This document shows, in pieces, positions 14,523-23,900 of a stretch of DNA of 27,479 bases. The position numbers were made by a program, and so were the translations under genes. This DNA comes from CAZVYN01 sp964631125 (GTDB lineage: Bacteria; Eisenbacteria; RBG-16-71-46; CAIMUX01), in assembly GCA_964631125.1 (NCBI GenBank), contig CAZVYN010000059.1, positions 1 to 27,479 of the forward strand. Direction: 5' to 3'. Positions within the stretch are counted from its first letter, which is position 1; each line of letters starts with the position of its first letter. Below the pieces are notes generated by a model. It ran no database searches. It was not told the origin of the DNA and saw only the letters and a program-made list of their open reading frames with translations.

Positions 14523-15329
14523 CTATTTGACCGGGAAGATGAGGCGGAAGATGACCTCCGCCAGGAAGTAGTCGGCCACGAGGATCATGACGCAACTTGC
14601 GACCACCGCTTGGCGAGTGGACGCCCCCACGCCCTCGGCGCCCCCGCGCGTGGCGAAGCCGAAGAAACATCCCGAGATCGCGATGACGCCGCCGAAGACG
14701 AACGCCTTGATCAACCCGCCGTAGATGTCGTTCACCTCGAACATCAAACGCATTCCGCGCGTGAACGTGTTCGCGGTGATGCCGACCCGTGTGACGGCCA
14801 CGGCCATGCCGCCGAGGAGGGCGATGGCATCGGCGAAGACGACCAGCACCGGCATCATGATGAGGGCGGCGACGAAGCGGGGCACGGCCAGGTAACGGAT
14901 GGGACGGATGGCCAAGGTGTCGAGCGCGTCGATCTGCTCGGTCACCTTCATGCTGCCGATCTCGGCGGCGATCGAAGCGGAGACGCGCGCGCCGACCACG
15001 AGCGAGGTGAGGACCGGGCCCAGCTCGATCACGACCGACTTGGCGACGACGGTGCCGACGTAGATCAGGGGAATGGCCCCCTGGAATTGGTACCCGGTCT
15101 GCAGCGCCGCCACCGCCCCGACGAAGACGGAGGTGAGGATGACCAGCGGCATCGAGCCGACGCCGATGTAGCTGCATTGCTCGATGATGAGTCGGACGTA
15201 GCGAAGCCCGGGAGGCAGTTCGCGGAACAACCGGAGGAGGAAGTTCGCCAGCTCGCCGGTCGATGCGAGGAGGGAGATCACCCACTGGCCGGTGGCTGCG
15301 ATGGGGCGGGTCAGGTCGAGGGTGCTCAT
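14523..15329 (-). CDS. MlaE-like ABC transporter permease
   Basis: The 268-residue integral membrane protein matches the MlaE/permease family. It has five or six hydrophobic helices and the conserved ARVSASIAAEIGSMKVTEQIDALDTLAIRPIRYLAVPR block, which contacts the ATPase. Other family motifs are LTSVFVGAVAALQTGYQF and the C-terminal ATRGGAEGVGASTRQAVVAS. I start it at ATG 15329, although the frame is open to 15404, because the upstream part is low-complexity and has no ribosome site; even here the site is weak. It is the first gene of the mlaE-F-D operon. The complex is expected to move phospholipids between membranes; the direction is not decided by sequence. Confidence 0.93.
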   Translation of the reverse strand: MSTLDLTRPIAATGQWVISLLASTGELANFLLRLFRELPPGLRYVRLIIEQCSYIGVGSMPLVILTSVFVGAVAALQTGYQFQGAIPLIYVGTVVAKSVVIELGPVLTSLVVGARVSASIAAEIGSMKVTEQIDALDTLAIRPIRYLAVPRFVAALIMMPVLVVFADAIALLGGMAVAVTRVGITANTFTRGMRLMFEVNDIYGGLIKAFVFGGVIAISGCFFGFATRGGAEGVGASTRQAVVASCVMILVADYFLAEVIFRLIFPVK

Positions 15330-15391
15330 CCACCCGAGCCTAATCGGCCCGGGCCAACTGCGCACGCTCCGATCCGCGAATGCGAAGACAA

Positions 15392-15413
15392 GGGCCCGAA
15401 CCAACTCGGGCCC
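15392..15413 (-). terminator. Terminator after the M16 peptidase locus
   Basis: A perfect 8-bp stem GGGCCCGA/TCGGGCCC with a 6-nt loop lies about 10 bp after the M16 stop. It is followed on the minus strand by TTGTCTTC. It separates the peptidase from the mla genes downstream. Confidence 0.7.
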
Positions 15414-15422
15414 CCGCCTCGA

Positions 15423-18071
15423 TCAGTTCGCCGTTGGCGCCTCGGTTCCGTCCGCGGCGCGATGGGAGACCGCGCCCAGCTCGAGTCCCTGGAGCTGGGG
15501 CTCGAGCTGGGTGCGATCGCCCACCGCGACGATGATCATGCGCTCGGGATGGAGGAGTTCCTTCGCCGCCTCGTGGACCTGGGCCGGGGTGACGCCCGAG
15601 ATCTTGGCCGGCAGTTTCGCGTAGTAGTCCGCCGGTTGATCCAAGAGGAACAGAGTCCCGAAGGTCTGCGAGACCGCTTCGCTCGTCTCGAAGAACCCAG
15701 GCAGAGCGCGGCTCCAGAAGTCCTTCGCGGCCGCCACCTCCTCGGTCGTGGGGGGCTCGGCCGTCATCCGCTGGTACTCGTGCAGGATCTCGCGAATGGC
15801 CGGCCCGGTCACATCGGTGCGAACCGAGGTGGCGGCGGAGATCGCGCCGGCCCCGCGAGTGGCGGCGAGGTTCGAGTAACAGCCGTAGCTGTACCCCTTG
15901 TCCTCCCGCAGATTCATGTTCAGCCGCGCAGAGAAGAGACCGCCCACGACCGTGTTCATCAGGTTCATCTGCTCGTAGCGGGGATGCGAACGCGGCACCG
16001 CGATCTGTCCCACCTCGAGCGCGGTCTGGGGCGCGTCGGGCCGATCGACGATGACGACGCGCTGCGCGATCGGCTGGCCTCCTTCGGGCTTGGGCGCCGG
16101 CGCGCCGGTCCCCTTCCACGCGCCGAACGCCTGGGTGGCGAGCTTCTTCGCGTGTTCGCGGCGAGTCCTTCTGCTGTGTCAGGCTGGTCGTCCGACTCTG
16201 CCGCGTCCGATCGATCTCATCCGGCGGGAAGGTCGGGGTGAGCAACACCTCGGCCATGAGCGCGAGGAGCTCGGGAGCGCTCTCGGTCAAGGCGCTTCCC
16301 CAGACGAAACTCCCGTCGCTGCTGGAGCCGGCGCCGAGATTCGCGCCGAGCGACTCGAGTTCACGCGCGAGTCCGATGGCGTCGTGCTTCGCCGTGCCTT
16401 CGTCGAGCATGGCGGCGGTAAACGACGCGAGACCGTGCCGATCCGGGGGATCGAGAGCGCTGCCGGAACGAACGACGATGTTCGCGGAGACGACCGGAAG
16501 GTGACGAGCGGGGACGACGTGGACGGCCAGTCCGTTCGGAAGCGTGAAGGTCTGCGCCGCCGGCAACTGGGCCGAGCGCGGCGCCCCGCGCGAAGGAACG
16601 GTGTCCCTCCACGGCTCTGCCGACGGCGCGAACTGCGCGGTCGCTTCAGGCGCGGCGGGAGCGGGCGGGTCGGGAGGCAGCACCTTCTCGCCCGGCGTTG
16701 TGTGGATCACGACTCGCTTCGACTTGGTCAGGGAGTTCTTGGTGAGATCACGGACCGCGTTCGGCGTGACCGAGGCGAATCGCGCGAGGTCTTCGTCGAG
16801 ATAGCCGGGATCGCCCTGGTGGTGGTTGTAGTGGTTGAGCAGGTCGGCCACTCCCACGTAGTGGCGGCTCATCCCGTTCAGATTCTCCAGCGCGCGGACC
16901 TTGAACGACCAGAGGGTCGTACGCGCGCGGTCGAGCTCCTCGGCCGTCGGGCCGTCGGGCCGTCGGTCGCCAGTCGGGCCAACTCCGTGTCGATGGCCGC
17001 TTCGAGTTCGGCTGCGGTGTGACCCGGCCGGGCGGTCGCCTGGATCTGGAGGATCGAGCCGAGTTCCAACGGCATCTGATCGGCCCAGACGTTCTGCGCG
17101 ATCTGCTTCTCATGGACGAGCGACTGGTAGAGCCGGCTGGCCTTTCCGCCGGCCAGGATCTGCGCCGTGAGGTGCGCCTCGGCATCACCCGGCCGGAAGA
17201 TCGGGGCGGTGAACCATGCGAGGTCCAACCGCTCGAGCTCCACTTGGTCGGTCACGATCTGTCGGCGCTCGGCCGTGATCGGCGGAGTGGTCGCACGCAC
17301 CGGGCGGACGTCGGCGCCGCGCGCGACTGTCCCGAAGTACTTCGAGACCATCGCCTTCGCCTGCGCCGGATCGATGTCGCCGGCGATGGAGAGGCTCGCG
17401 TTGTTCGGGCAGTAGTACTCCCGGAAGAAGCTCTTCACGTCCTCGAGTTGGGCCGCCTGGACATCTTCGTGCGAACCGATGACCGAGGCGTAATAGGGGT
17501 GCCCCTGCGGGAAGAGTTGGTGGAAGAGCGCCTCGTCGGCCAGGCCGTACGGCGCGTTCTCCACTCCCTGTCGGCGTTCGTTGCGGACGACGTCTTGTTG
17601 GTTCGCAAGAGCGGCCCCGTCGAGGCGATCGAGGAGGAAGCCCATGCGATCGGCTTCGAGCCAGAGCGCCAGCTCGAGCTGATCGGCGGGCAGGGTCGCC
17701 ATGTAGTTCGTGCGATCGAAGTCGGTCGTGCCGTTGGTCAGCGTGGCGCCGGCTGCTTCGAGCATCTGGAAGTACTGGTCCTGACCGACGTGTCCGGAAG
17801 ACTGGAACATCATGTGCTCGAAGAGATGGGCGAAACCGGTGCGGCCTTTCTCTTCGTTGGCGGGACCGACGTGGTACCAGAGATTCACCGCGACGATCGG
17901 CAGCCGATGATCTTCGTGCAGGATCACTTCGAGTCCGTTGGGCAGGGTGTACTTCTCGAACTGGAGGTCGGCCTTGGGCGCCCCGGCGGTGATCGCCGTG
18001 GCCAGACCGAGCGTGAGGGCGCCGAACGCCAAGGTTCGGACGCAGGCGGGCGTGAAACTCGTCATGGTCAT
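15423..18071 (-). pseudogene. Two-unit M16 zinc peptidase, disrupted by a repeat expansion and a deletion
   Basis: Three frames together encode a tandem M16 (insulinase/processing-protease-like) protein with a signal peptide. Unit one has the intact zinc site His82-x-x-Glu85-His86 (HLFEH) and a downstream Glu165 (VVRNERRQ). Unit two lacks the motif (HGLASFTAAML), as is normal for the inactive half. Two faults break it. Near 16942-16965 a third copy of an 8-bp unit shifts the frame; with two copies it would read DGPTAEELDRARTTLW. Near 16150, the text jumps from SLTQQKDSP in one frame to REHAKKLATQAFGAWKG in another, and the roughly 70 residues usually found between are missing. The likely start is ATG 18065, spaced well from GGAGGAGG; ATG 18071 abuts that site. 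It may be a decaying gene or, for the first fault, switchable. Confidence 0.8.
16942..16965. repeat. 8-bp tandem repeat (ggccgtcg) x3 inside the M16 gene
   Basis: Three exact copies of ggccgtcg (minus strand CGACGGCC). Two copies keep the M16 frame and three shift it, so this repeat explains the first frameshift by itself. Confidence 0.9.
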
Positions 18072-18333
18072 TCCTCCTCCGGAAGTCCACGCGCCCTACG
18101 TCACGGTCCGCGGAATGGGTTGCGCTCTCACCAAAAAAAGTCGCGAAATTCGAGTAGTGGGGCGAGCGTTCGGCGGTGCGCTTTCCGATCGAACTGCCGA
18201 TAGCAGAGAGTGAGACCCAGACGGTTTCGGCCCCTGGCGAGGGGGTGACGGATGCCGCAGGAAGGGCGCCGGTCGCTTCGAAGCTCAGCGCCCTCGCATC
18301 CCCGCGTGGTTCGCGGGATTGAGTGGAGACAAC
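18072..18333. other. Divergent intergenic region
   Basis: This 262-bp region lies between the M16 locus (minus) and the lipoprotein gene (plus). It must hold both promoters, but no clear boxes are visible. An A-run (accaaaaaaagtcg, 18130-18143) stands out in the GC-rich background, and a small hairpin cccgcg-tggtt-cgcggg lies at about 18300. Confidence 0.5.
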
Positions 18334-19413
18334 ATGGAAATCAGGGTCGATTCCCCCTGGCCCGGCGCGATTCTGCTGACCCTCTCCTGTCTGGCTCTGG
18401 GCTGCGGCGATCCCACCGCGGCCCCCGAACTCAGGCACAACCCAGTCGGAGGCGCTCCTGCGGCGCCGACTGCGGGGCCGGAGCTGTTGGAAGACTTCAC
18501 CGGCAGCCAGGTCTTTCCGGCCAGCAACTGGTGGAATCTCGAAGTGACTTCCGCCCCGGTCGACTCCGACTCGGAGGCCTACATCGTCTGGATAAGCGGC
18601 GTGACGCCGCAGAACCCGAACGCGCGGCGTCGCCTGCATCCCGACTTCGGACCGCCTCCCTATGGGATTCCGTACATCGGCGTCGGGGACGACGAGCCGC
18701 TCTCACAGGTCCACTGGACGCTCTACGGCTCGCAGAGCGATGACGGCGCGCCGGGGGCGCCCGATGGATATCCGATTCCCGACGAGGCGATCACGCTGGC
18801 CAACTGGGTCGAAGGCGGAGAGCCGGGCGGCGGCTGTTGCGGCGATCGTCACTTGATCCTGGTCGATCGCGATCGATGGTTGCTCTTCGAGACCTGGGCG
18901 ACCGAGTGGAACGACGCACTCGGGCGTTGGGAAGCCGGCTCCGGCGCGGTCTTCGATCTCTCCACCAACGATCGTCGTCCCGATGGATGGACCTCGGCCG
19001 ACGCCGCGGGGCTCGCCATTTTCCCCGGGCTGATCAAGGTCGACGAGGCCGACGGCCCCGGGCCGATCACGCACGCCTTCCGCTTCACGACGCGCGACAC
19101 GAACGGCTATGTCTGGCCCGCGTCGCACGAGGCGGGGGACAACCCGCTGGCGCCGCCGATGGGAGCGCGGTTGCGTCTGAAGTCCGACGTGAACATTTCC
19201 GGGTTCACGCCCGAACTACAGCGCGTTTTCCAGGCGATGAAGACCTACGGACTCATCCTGGCCGACAACGGCAGCGACATGTACATCCAAGGGACGATGG
19301 ACCCGCGCTGGGACAACGACGTGCTCAATCCGGCGTTCCACTCGCTCTACGCCGACCAGTTCGAGATGCTCGAGCTGGGCTGGAATCCGACGACGTCGGG
19401 GATCGAGGAGTAG
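18334..19413 (+). CDS. Lipoprotein of a conserved family of unknown function
   Basis: The 359-residue protein starts at ATG 18334, preceded by GTGGAGAC. The lipobox LALGC puts the lipidated residue at Cys24. The body carries strongly conserved-looking blocks: SNWWNLEVTSAPVD, RRLHPDFGPPPYGIPY, GCCGDRHLILVDRD, WEAGSGAVFDLSTNDRRPDGWTSADAAGLAIFPGLI, HAFRFTTRDTNGYVWPASHEA, PPMGARLRLK and YGLILADNGSDMYIQG. I recall this pattern from uncharacterised secreted proteins of bacteria and plants, but I cannot attach a function. The many Trp, Asp and Gly residues suggest a beta-rich, possibly carbohydrate-active or binding domain; that is a guess. It converges with the methyltransferase-like gene, with 39 bp between them. 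Confidence 0.85.
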   Translation: MEIRVDSPWPGAILLTLSCLALGCGDPTAAPELRHNPVGGAPAAPTAGPELLEDFTGSQVFPASNWWNLEVTSAPVDSDSEAYIVWISGVTPQNPNARRRLHPDFGPPPYGIPYIGVGDDEPLSQVHWTLYGSQSDDGAPGAPDGYPIPDEAITLANWVEGGEPGGGCCGDRHLILVDRDRWLLFETWATEWNDALGRWEAGSGAVFDLSTNDRRPDGWTSADAAGLAIFPGLIKVDEADGPGPITHAFRFTTRDTNGYVWPASHEAGDNPLAPPMGARLRLKSDVNISGFTPELQRVFQAMKTYGLILADNGSDMYIQGTMDPRWDNDVLNPAFHSLYADQFEMLELGWNPTTSGIEE

Positions 19414-19429
19414 GTCGGCAGTCGGGGAG

Positions 19430-19450
19430 CGTCAGTCGTCAGTCGTCAGT
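19430..19450. repeat. 7-bp tandem repeat (cgtcagt) x3
   Basis: Three exact copies of cgtcagt lie in the short spacer between two converging genes. Confidence 0.85.
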
Positions 19451-19452
19451 CG

Positions 19453-19917
19453 TTACGCCGGGGACGGCGCGCGCCGTCCCCACCAACGCCCGACCGTGCG
19501 GCAGTAGGCGTCGTACTCCGCTCCGAACCGCGCTCGCAGCATCGCTTCCTCCCGCACGATGAACCGCGAGGCGAGGATCCACGCGAAGATCGGGACGAGC
19601 GCGAGCGGCGAAAGCGAACCGAGCGCCCAGGCTACGCCGAGCAGCGAAAGGACCATCGCCAGATAGATGGGATTGCGCGTGTAGCGGTACGGCCCCACGA
19701 GAATGAGCGCGTTCGAGATCTCGAACGGCTTGATCGGCGTGTGGTGACGCATGAACAGCGCACGGCAGTAGACGATGAAAGCGAGACCGGCCGCCATGAC
19801 CAGGAAGCCGACCGGGCGCAGCGGGCCGGGAACGAGTTGGGCGATCGGCAGCCAGCGATCGAGGGCGAACATGGCGAGCGCGAAGAGAAGGAGGATGACG
19901 GGTGGGTAAAGTCGCAT
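19453..19917 (-). CDS. Isoprenylcysteine carboxyl methyltransferase-like membrane protein
   Basis: The 154-residue protein has three or four membrane helices (about 5-20, 33-50, 84-115). Its C-terminal signature runs from VGPYRYTRNPIYLAMVLSL to FIVREEAMLRARFGAEYDAYCRTVGRWW. The R-N-P-x-Y and E-E-x-x-L-x-x-x-F-G-x-x-Y motifs define the ICMT/PEMT-like methyltransferase fold, where they bind S-adenosylmethionine. In bacteria without prenylated proteins the substrate is unknown; lipid or small-molecule methylation is likely. AAAGG lies upstream of the ATG at 19917. It is divergent from the choice-of-anchor V gene, with only 53 bp between the starts. Confidence 0.85.
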   Translation of the reverse strand: MRLYPPVILLLFALAMFALDRWLPIAQLVPGPLRPVGFLVMAAGLAFIVYCRALFMRHHTPIKPFEISNALILVGPYRYTRNPIYLAMVLSLLGVAWALGSLSPLALVPIFAWILASRFIVREEAMLRARFGAEYDAYCRTVGRWWGRRAPSPA

Positions 19918-19970
19918 CGAGTCGAGCCTTTCTGTCCAGAGTGCGGTGCGCGCTGCAGTATCCTCGATCG

Positions 19971-20933
19971 ATGTCCGGTTCGTTGAGTTCTCAGGGAGTC
20001 GCGACCCGCCCCGCGCTGCGTTTCTCGCTGCGTTTCTCGCCGCGTTTCTCGCTGCGTCTCTCGCTGCGCCTCGCGCTTCTCGCCCTCATCGGTTCCCTCG
20101 TTGCCCCCAGCGATGGCCGGGCCTTCTCCGGCGGACCTCCCGACGGCAAGTGCGGCGATCCTCCCAACCCGAGTTTCTGCACGTCGTGTCACTCGAGCTT
20201 TCCGATCAACAGCGGAGATGGCTCGCTCACGCTGACTGGTCTGCCGGCGGAGTACGCACCCGATTCCACGTATGTGCTCGCGGTGCACCTCCAGGACTCG
20301 TTCCAGCGCAGGTGGGGATTCGAACTCACCGCGATCCGGCCATCCGATGGTTTGGCGGCCGGTTCGTTCGAGGCGGTCGATCCAGTCTATGTGCAAGTCT
20401 CAGAAGGGGACGGCGACGAGCGCGACTACGTGAAGCAGACATCGCAGGGAACGTTTCCGAATCAATCGTTCGGACATTGGGAGATCCTCTGGACGACGCC
20501 CACGGTCGGCGCAGGCCCGGCCCACTTCTACTGGGCGGGCAACGCCGCCAACTACAACTTCGCGCAGACCGGCGACTTCGTCTATGCGAGCAACCTGTCG
20601 GTCGCGGAGCGGCAGGACATCACCACCGATGTCCCGTCGATCCAGCTCTGGGCGAACGGGCTGACTCTCGACGCGTTCCCCAACCCGACGTACGCGGGGA
20701 CCGAGTTGCGACTGGTCCTCGGCGCGCCGCAGCAGGTCCGGATCGAGATCCTCGATGTGAACGGACGGTTGGTGCGACGGCTGGCGAGCCGAGAATCTCT
20801 CCTGGCCGGAGTGCACGAGCGCTGGTGGGATGGCCGAGACGAGCGCGGACGCGTCGTCGGAACGGGCGTCTATTTCGTCTCGCTCCATTCGGACAGCCAC
20901 CGCGTGTGGCGTCGCGTCGTGCGGATTCGATGA
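19971..20933 (+). CDS. Choice-of-anchor V domain protein with c-type haem motif and C-terminal sorting domain
   Basis: The 320-residue secreted protein has a signal peptide with repeated RFSL units (about 15-45). Mature sequence starts near FSGGPPDGKCGDP, followed by FCTSCHSSF, a CxxCH haem c attachment site. The choice-of-anchor V/reeler-like beta domain follows (NSGDGSLTLTGLPAEYAPDSTYVLAV, RRWGFELTAI, AGSF, HFYWAGNAANYN). The C-terminal 80 residues are a FlgD-like/type A sorting domain (LDAFPNPTYAGTELRLVL to GTGVYFVSL). The family is found in many bacteria with such sorting domains and is probably an extracellular redox or binding protein. The start at ATG 19971 is the best choice before the signal peptide, though no ribosome site is seen. 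A hairpin overlaps the stop. Confidence 0.85.
   Translation: MSGSLSSQGVATRPALRFSLRFSPRFSLRLSLRLALLALIGSLVAPSDGRAFSGGPPDGKCGDPPNPSFCTSCHSSFPINSGDGSLTLTGLPAEYAPDSTYVLAVHLQDSFQRRWGFELTAIRPSDGLAAGSFEAVDPVYVQVSEGDGDERDYVKQTSQGTFPNQSFGHWEILWTTPTVGAGPAHFYWAGNAANYNFAQTGDFVYASNLSVAERQDITTDVPSIQLWANGLTLDAFPNPTYAGTELRLVLGAPQQVRIEILDVNGRLVRRLASRESLLAGVHERWWDGRDERGRVVGTGVYFVSLHSDSHRVWRRVVRIR
20014..20073 (+). repeat. 12-bp tandem repeat in a second signal peptide
   Basis: Five units related to cgctgcgtttct encode repeated RFSL/RLSL tetrapeptides in the signal peptide of the haem protein. The layout matches the unrelated 12-bp repeat at 1794-1829. Confidence 0.85.
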
Positions 20934-20951
20934 ACTCGTTTCAAAACGAGT
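20933..20951 (+). terminator. Hairpin between converging genes; repeat of the hairpin at 2702
   Basis: aactcgttt-ca-aaacgagt overlaps the last base of the upstream stop codon and lies 14 bp before the metH stop on the other strand. It matches the hairpin at 2702-2721 (minus strand) in 19 of 20 positions and probably ends transcription from both sides. Confidence 0.6.
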
Positions 20952-20964
20952 GCGGGGCGGCCAC

Positions 20965-23900
20965 CTAGAGGTTGAAGTACTTGGCCTCGGGATGGTGCAC
21001 CACGAGCGCGCTCGTCGACTGCTCTGGATCGATCTGCCAGTTGTCGGTCAAGACGCAGCCGATGCGCTCCGGGCGGAGGAGTCCGAACAGCTTTTCCTGA
21101 TCCGACAGGTCGGGGCAGGCGGGATAGCCGAAGCTGTAGCGGGAGCCGCGGTACTTCTGCTGGAAGAGCTCGGCGATGCTCGACGCGTCTTCGGAAGAGA
21201 AGCCGAGCTCCATCCGCATCCGCTTGTGCCAGAGTTCGGCCAATCCTTCGGCGCACTCGACTCCGAAGCCGTGCAGGAAGAGGTACTCGGTGTACTCGTT
21301 GCGTTCGTAGAGCAGCTTGGTGCGGATGGAGATCTCGCTCCCCATCGTGACGCAGGAGAGGCCGAGGACGTCCATCTGCTCGCTCTCGATCGAGCGGAAG
21401 AAGTCGGCGATGCAGAGTCGCTTGCCGGTCGCCTGGCGTGGAAAACGAAAGCGCTCGATGACGTGGCGTGGGTCTTCGGGGTCGTAGACCACGAGTTCGT
21501 TCCCGTCCGATTGCACCGGGTAGTAGCCGTAGACGACGGCGGGGCGGAGGATGCGTTCGTCGCGACAGAGTGCGGCCAGTCGTCGGAACGTCGGCTCCGC
21601 GAGTTCTTGGACCTGACGTTCGGCCTCCTCGGGCGTGATCCCGCCGCGGCGCAACTGCCACTGTCCGCGGAAGAGGGTGCGCTTGTTCACGTACGGGTAA
21701 ATCTCGTCGAGATCGATCGTCGAGATGACTCGTGAGCCCCAGAACGGCGGTGTCGGTACGGGCAGACCGCGCGCCACGTCGCTGGGGCGTTCGTCGGGAG
21801 TGACGGGATCTCCACCGGCGCTCGTACCGACCGCCACGCCCGCCGCCACGCCCGCCGATGGAGTGCGCACCGGTCCGCGTCGCTTCTCGATGGCCGCATC
21901 GAGCTCCGCGAGCGCGCCGTTGGCCACGCGATCCATGAAGGCGAGCCCTTCGAAGGCGTCGCCGCCGTAGTAGGTCTTCGGATAGACCGCGCGCAGCGTC
22001 TCTTCGCAGTAGGTGCGGGTGAGCGCCGCGCCGCCCAAGATGACCGGCACGGTGAAGCCGAGGCGCGAGATCTCTTCCAGGTTCTCCTGCATCACGCCGA
22101 CCGACTTCACGAGCAGGCCGGACAGTCCGATGGCGTCGGCCTTGTGCGTCTCCAGCGCGTCGAGGATCGCCGACAGCGGCTGCTTGATCCCCAGATTGAC
22201 GACGTCGTAACCGTTGTTGGTCAGGATGATGTCGACCAGGTTCTTGCCGATGTCGTGGACGTCACCTTTCACGGTGGCGAGCACCATGCGGCCGCGACTG
22301 GCCCCTTCGACCTTGGGCATGTGCGGCTCGAGCTGCGCGACCGACGCCTTCATGACCTCCGCGCTCTGCAAGACGAACGGGAGCTGCATCGCGCCGCTCG
22401 CGAAGAGGCGCCCGACCTCTTTCATGCCGTGCAAGAGGTGATCGTTGACGATCTCCAACGCGGGATAGCGCGTGAGCGCCTCGCTGAGCGACGACTCGAG
22501 TCCCTTCTTCTCCCCGTCGATGATGTGTCGGCGCAGGCGCTCTTCCAGCGGGAGATCGGCCAGGCTCGGGCGCGCCGATCGTGCGACCTCGCCTTCCTCG
22601 GGGAAGAGATCGATGTAGACGGTGAGCGGATCGTGTCCCTCGCGACGGCGGTCGTAGAGGAGATCCTGCGCCGCCTCCCACTGCTCCGGCTCGATCCGAT
22701 TGCGGGGCAGGATCGACGAGGCATGGACGATCGCGCCGGTCAGTCCGGCCTCGAGGCATTCATGCAGGAAGACGCTGTTGAGCACGACGCGCGCGGCGGG
22801 CTTGAGTCCGAAGCTGACGTTGGAGAGCCCGATCATCGTCTGACAGGCGGGAAAACGCTGCGCGATGCGCCGGATGCCCTCGATCGTCTCCAGGGCCAGA
22901 CGCCGATCGGCCTCGACACCGGTCGTGATCGGCAGAACGAGCGGATCGAAGAGCAGGTCTTCTTCGGGCAGGCCGTACTTTCCGACGGCCAGCGCGTGGA
23001 TCCGCTCTGCGATCTGCAGTTTTCGCTCGGCGGTCTTGCCCATCGCCTCGCGCGGATCCTCGTCGATCGTGCCGGCGACGATGGCGGCGCCGTAGGTGCG
23101 GGCGAGCGCGACGATGCGCGCGAGCTTCTCCTCGCCCTCTTCGAGGTTCATCGAGTTGACGATGCACTTGCCGGGCGCATGCTTCAGTCCGGCTTCGAGC
23201 ACATCGATCTGCGTCGAGTCGATCATGAGCGGGACCGCGACCTGCTGCGCGAACCGGTTCACGACCTCGGTCATATCCTGCGCGCCGTTGCGTCCGACGA
23301 AGTCGACGCAGACATCGATGACGTGGCTGCCGTCGCGCACCTGCTCGCGTCCGAGCGAGACCAGTTCGTCCCAATTCTCCTCGGCCAAGAGCCGTTTGAA
23401 GCGGCGCGAACCGTTGCTGTTCGTCCGCTCGCCCACGATCAGGAACGAAGTGTCCTGCCGGAACGAGGTGACGGCGTAGAGCGAGGACGCGCCGCGCGGC
23501 CACACCGTCTTGGCTGGAGGCGAGGAGAGGACGGCGCCCTTAGGATCTCGCCAGCCGCGCGCATCCAGCGCTTCCGCCAGCGCGCGGATGTGCGCCGGCC
23601 GCGTCCCGCAGCAACCGCCGACCAACCTGACGCCCTCGTGCTCGACGAAACGGATCAACGCGCGGCTGTAGTCGTCCGGGGTGAGTGGGAAGTGCGCGTG
23701 GCCATCCAGCAGCACCGGCAGCCCGGCGTTGGGAATTGTACTGACGAAACGGTCCCAGTTTCGGCCCAGCCAATGGAGGTGCTCGGTCATCTCGACCGGG
23801 CCGGTCGCGCAGTTGAGGCCGAGCGAGAGGAGCGGATAGCCGCGCAGCGCCTCGGCGGCGGCGGCGATCTCGGTGCCGAGCAGCATCGTCCCGTTCGTCT

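Noticed and set aside
13818..16241. Long plus-strand open frame opposite mlaF, mlaE and M16
   Set aside because: Its His/Asp/Arg-rich translation has no motifs and mirrors the codons of the real genes on the other strand.
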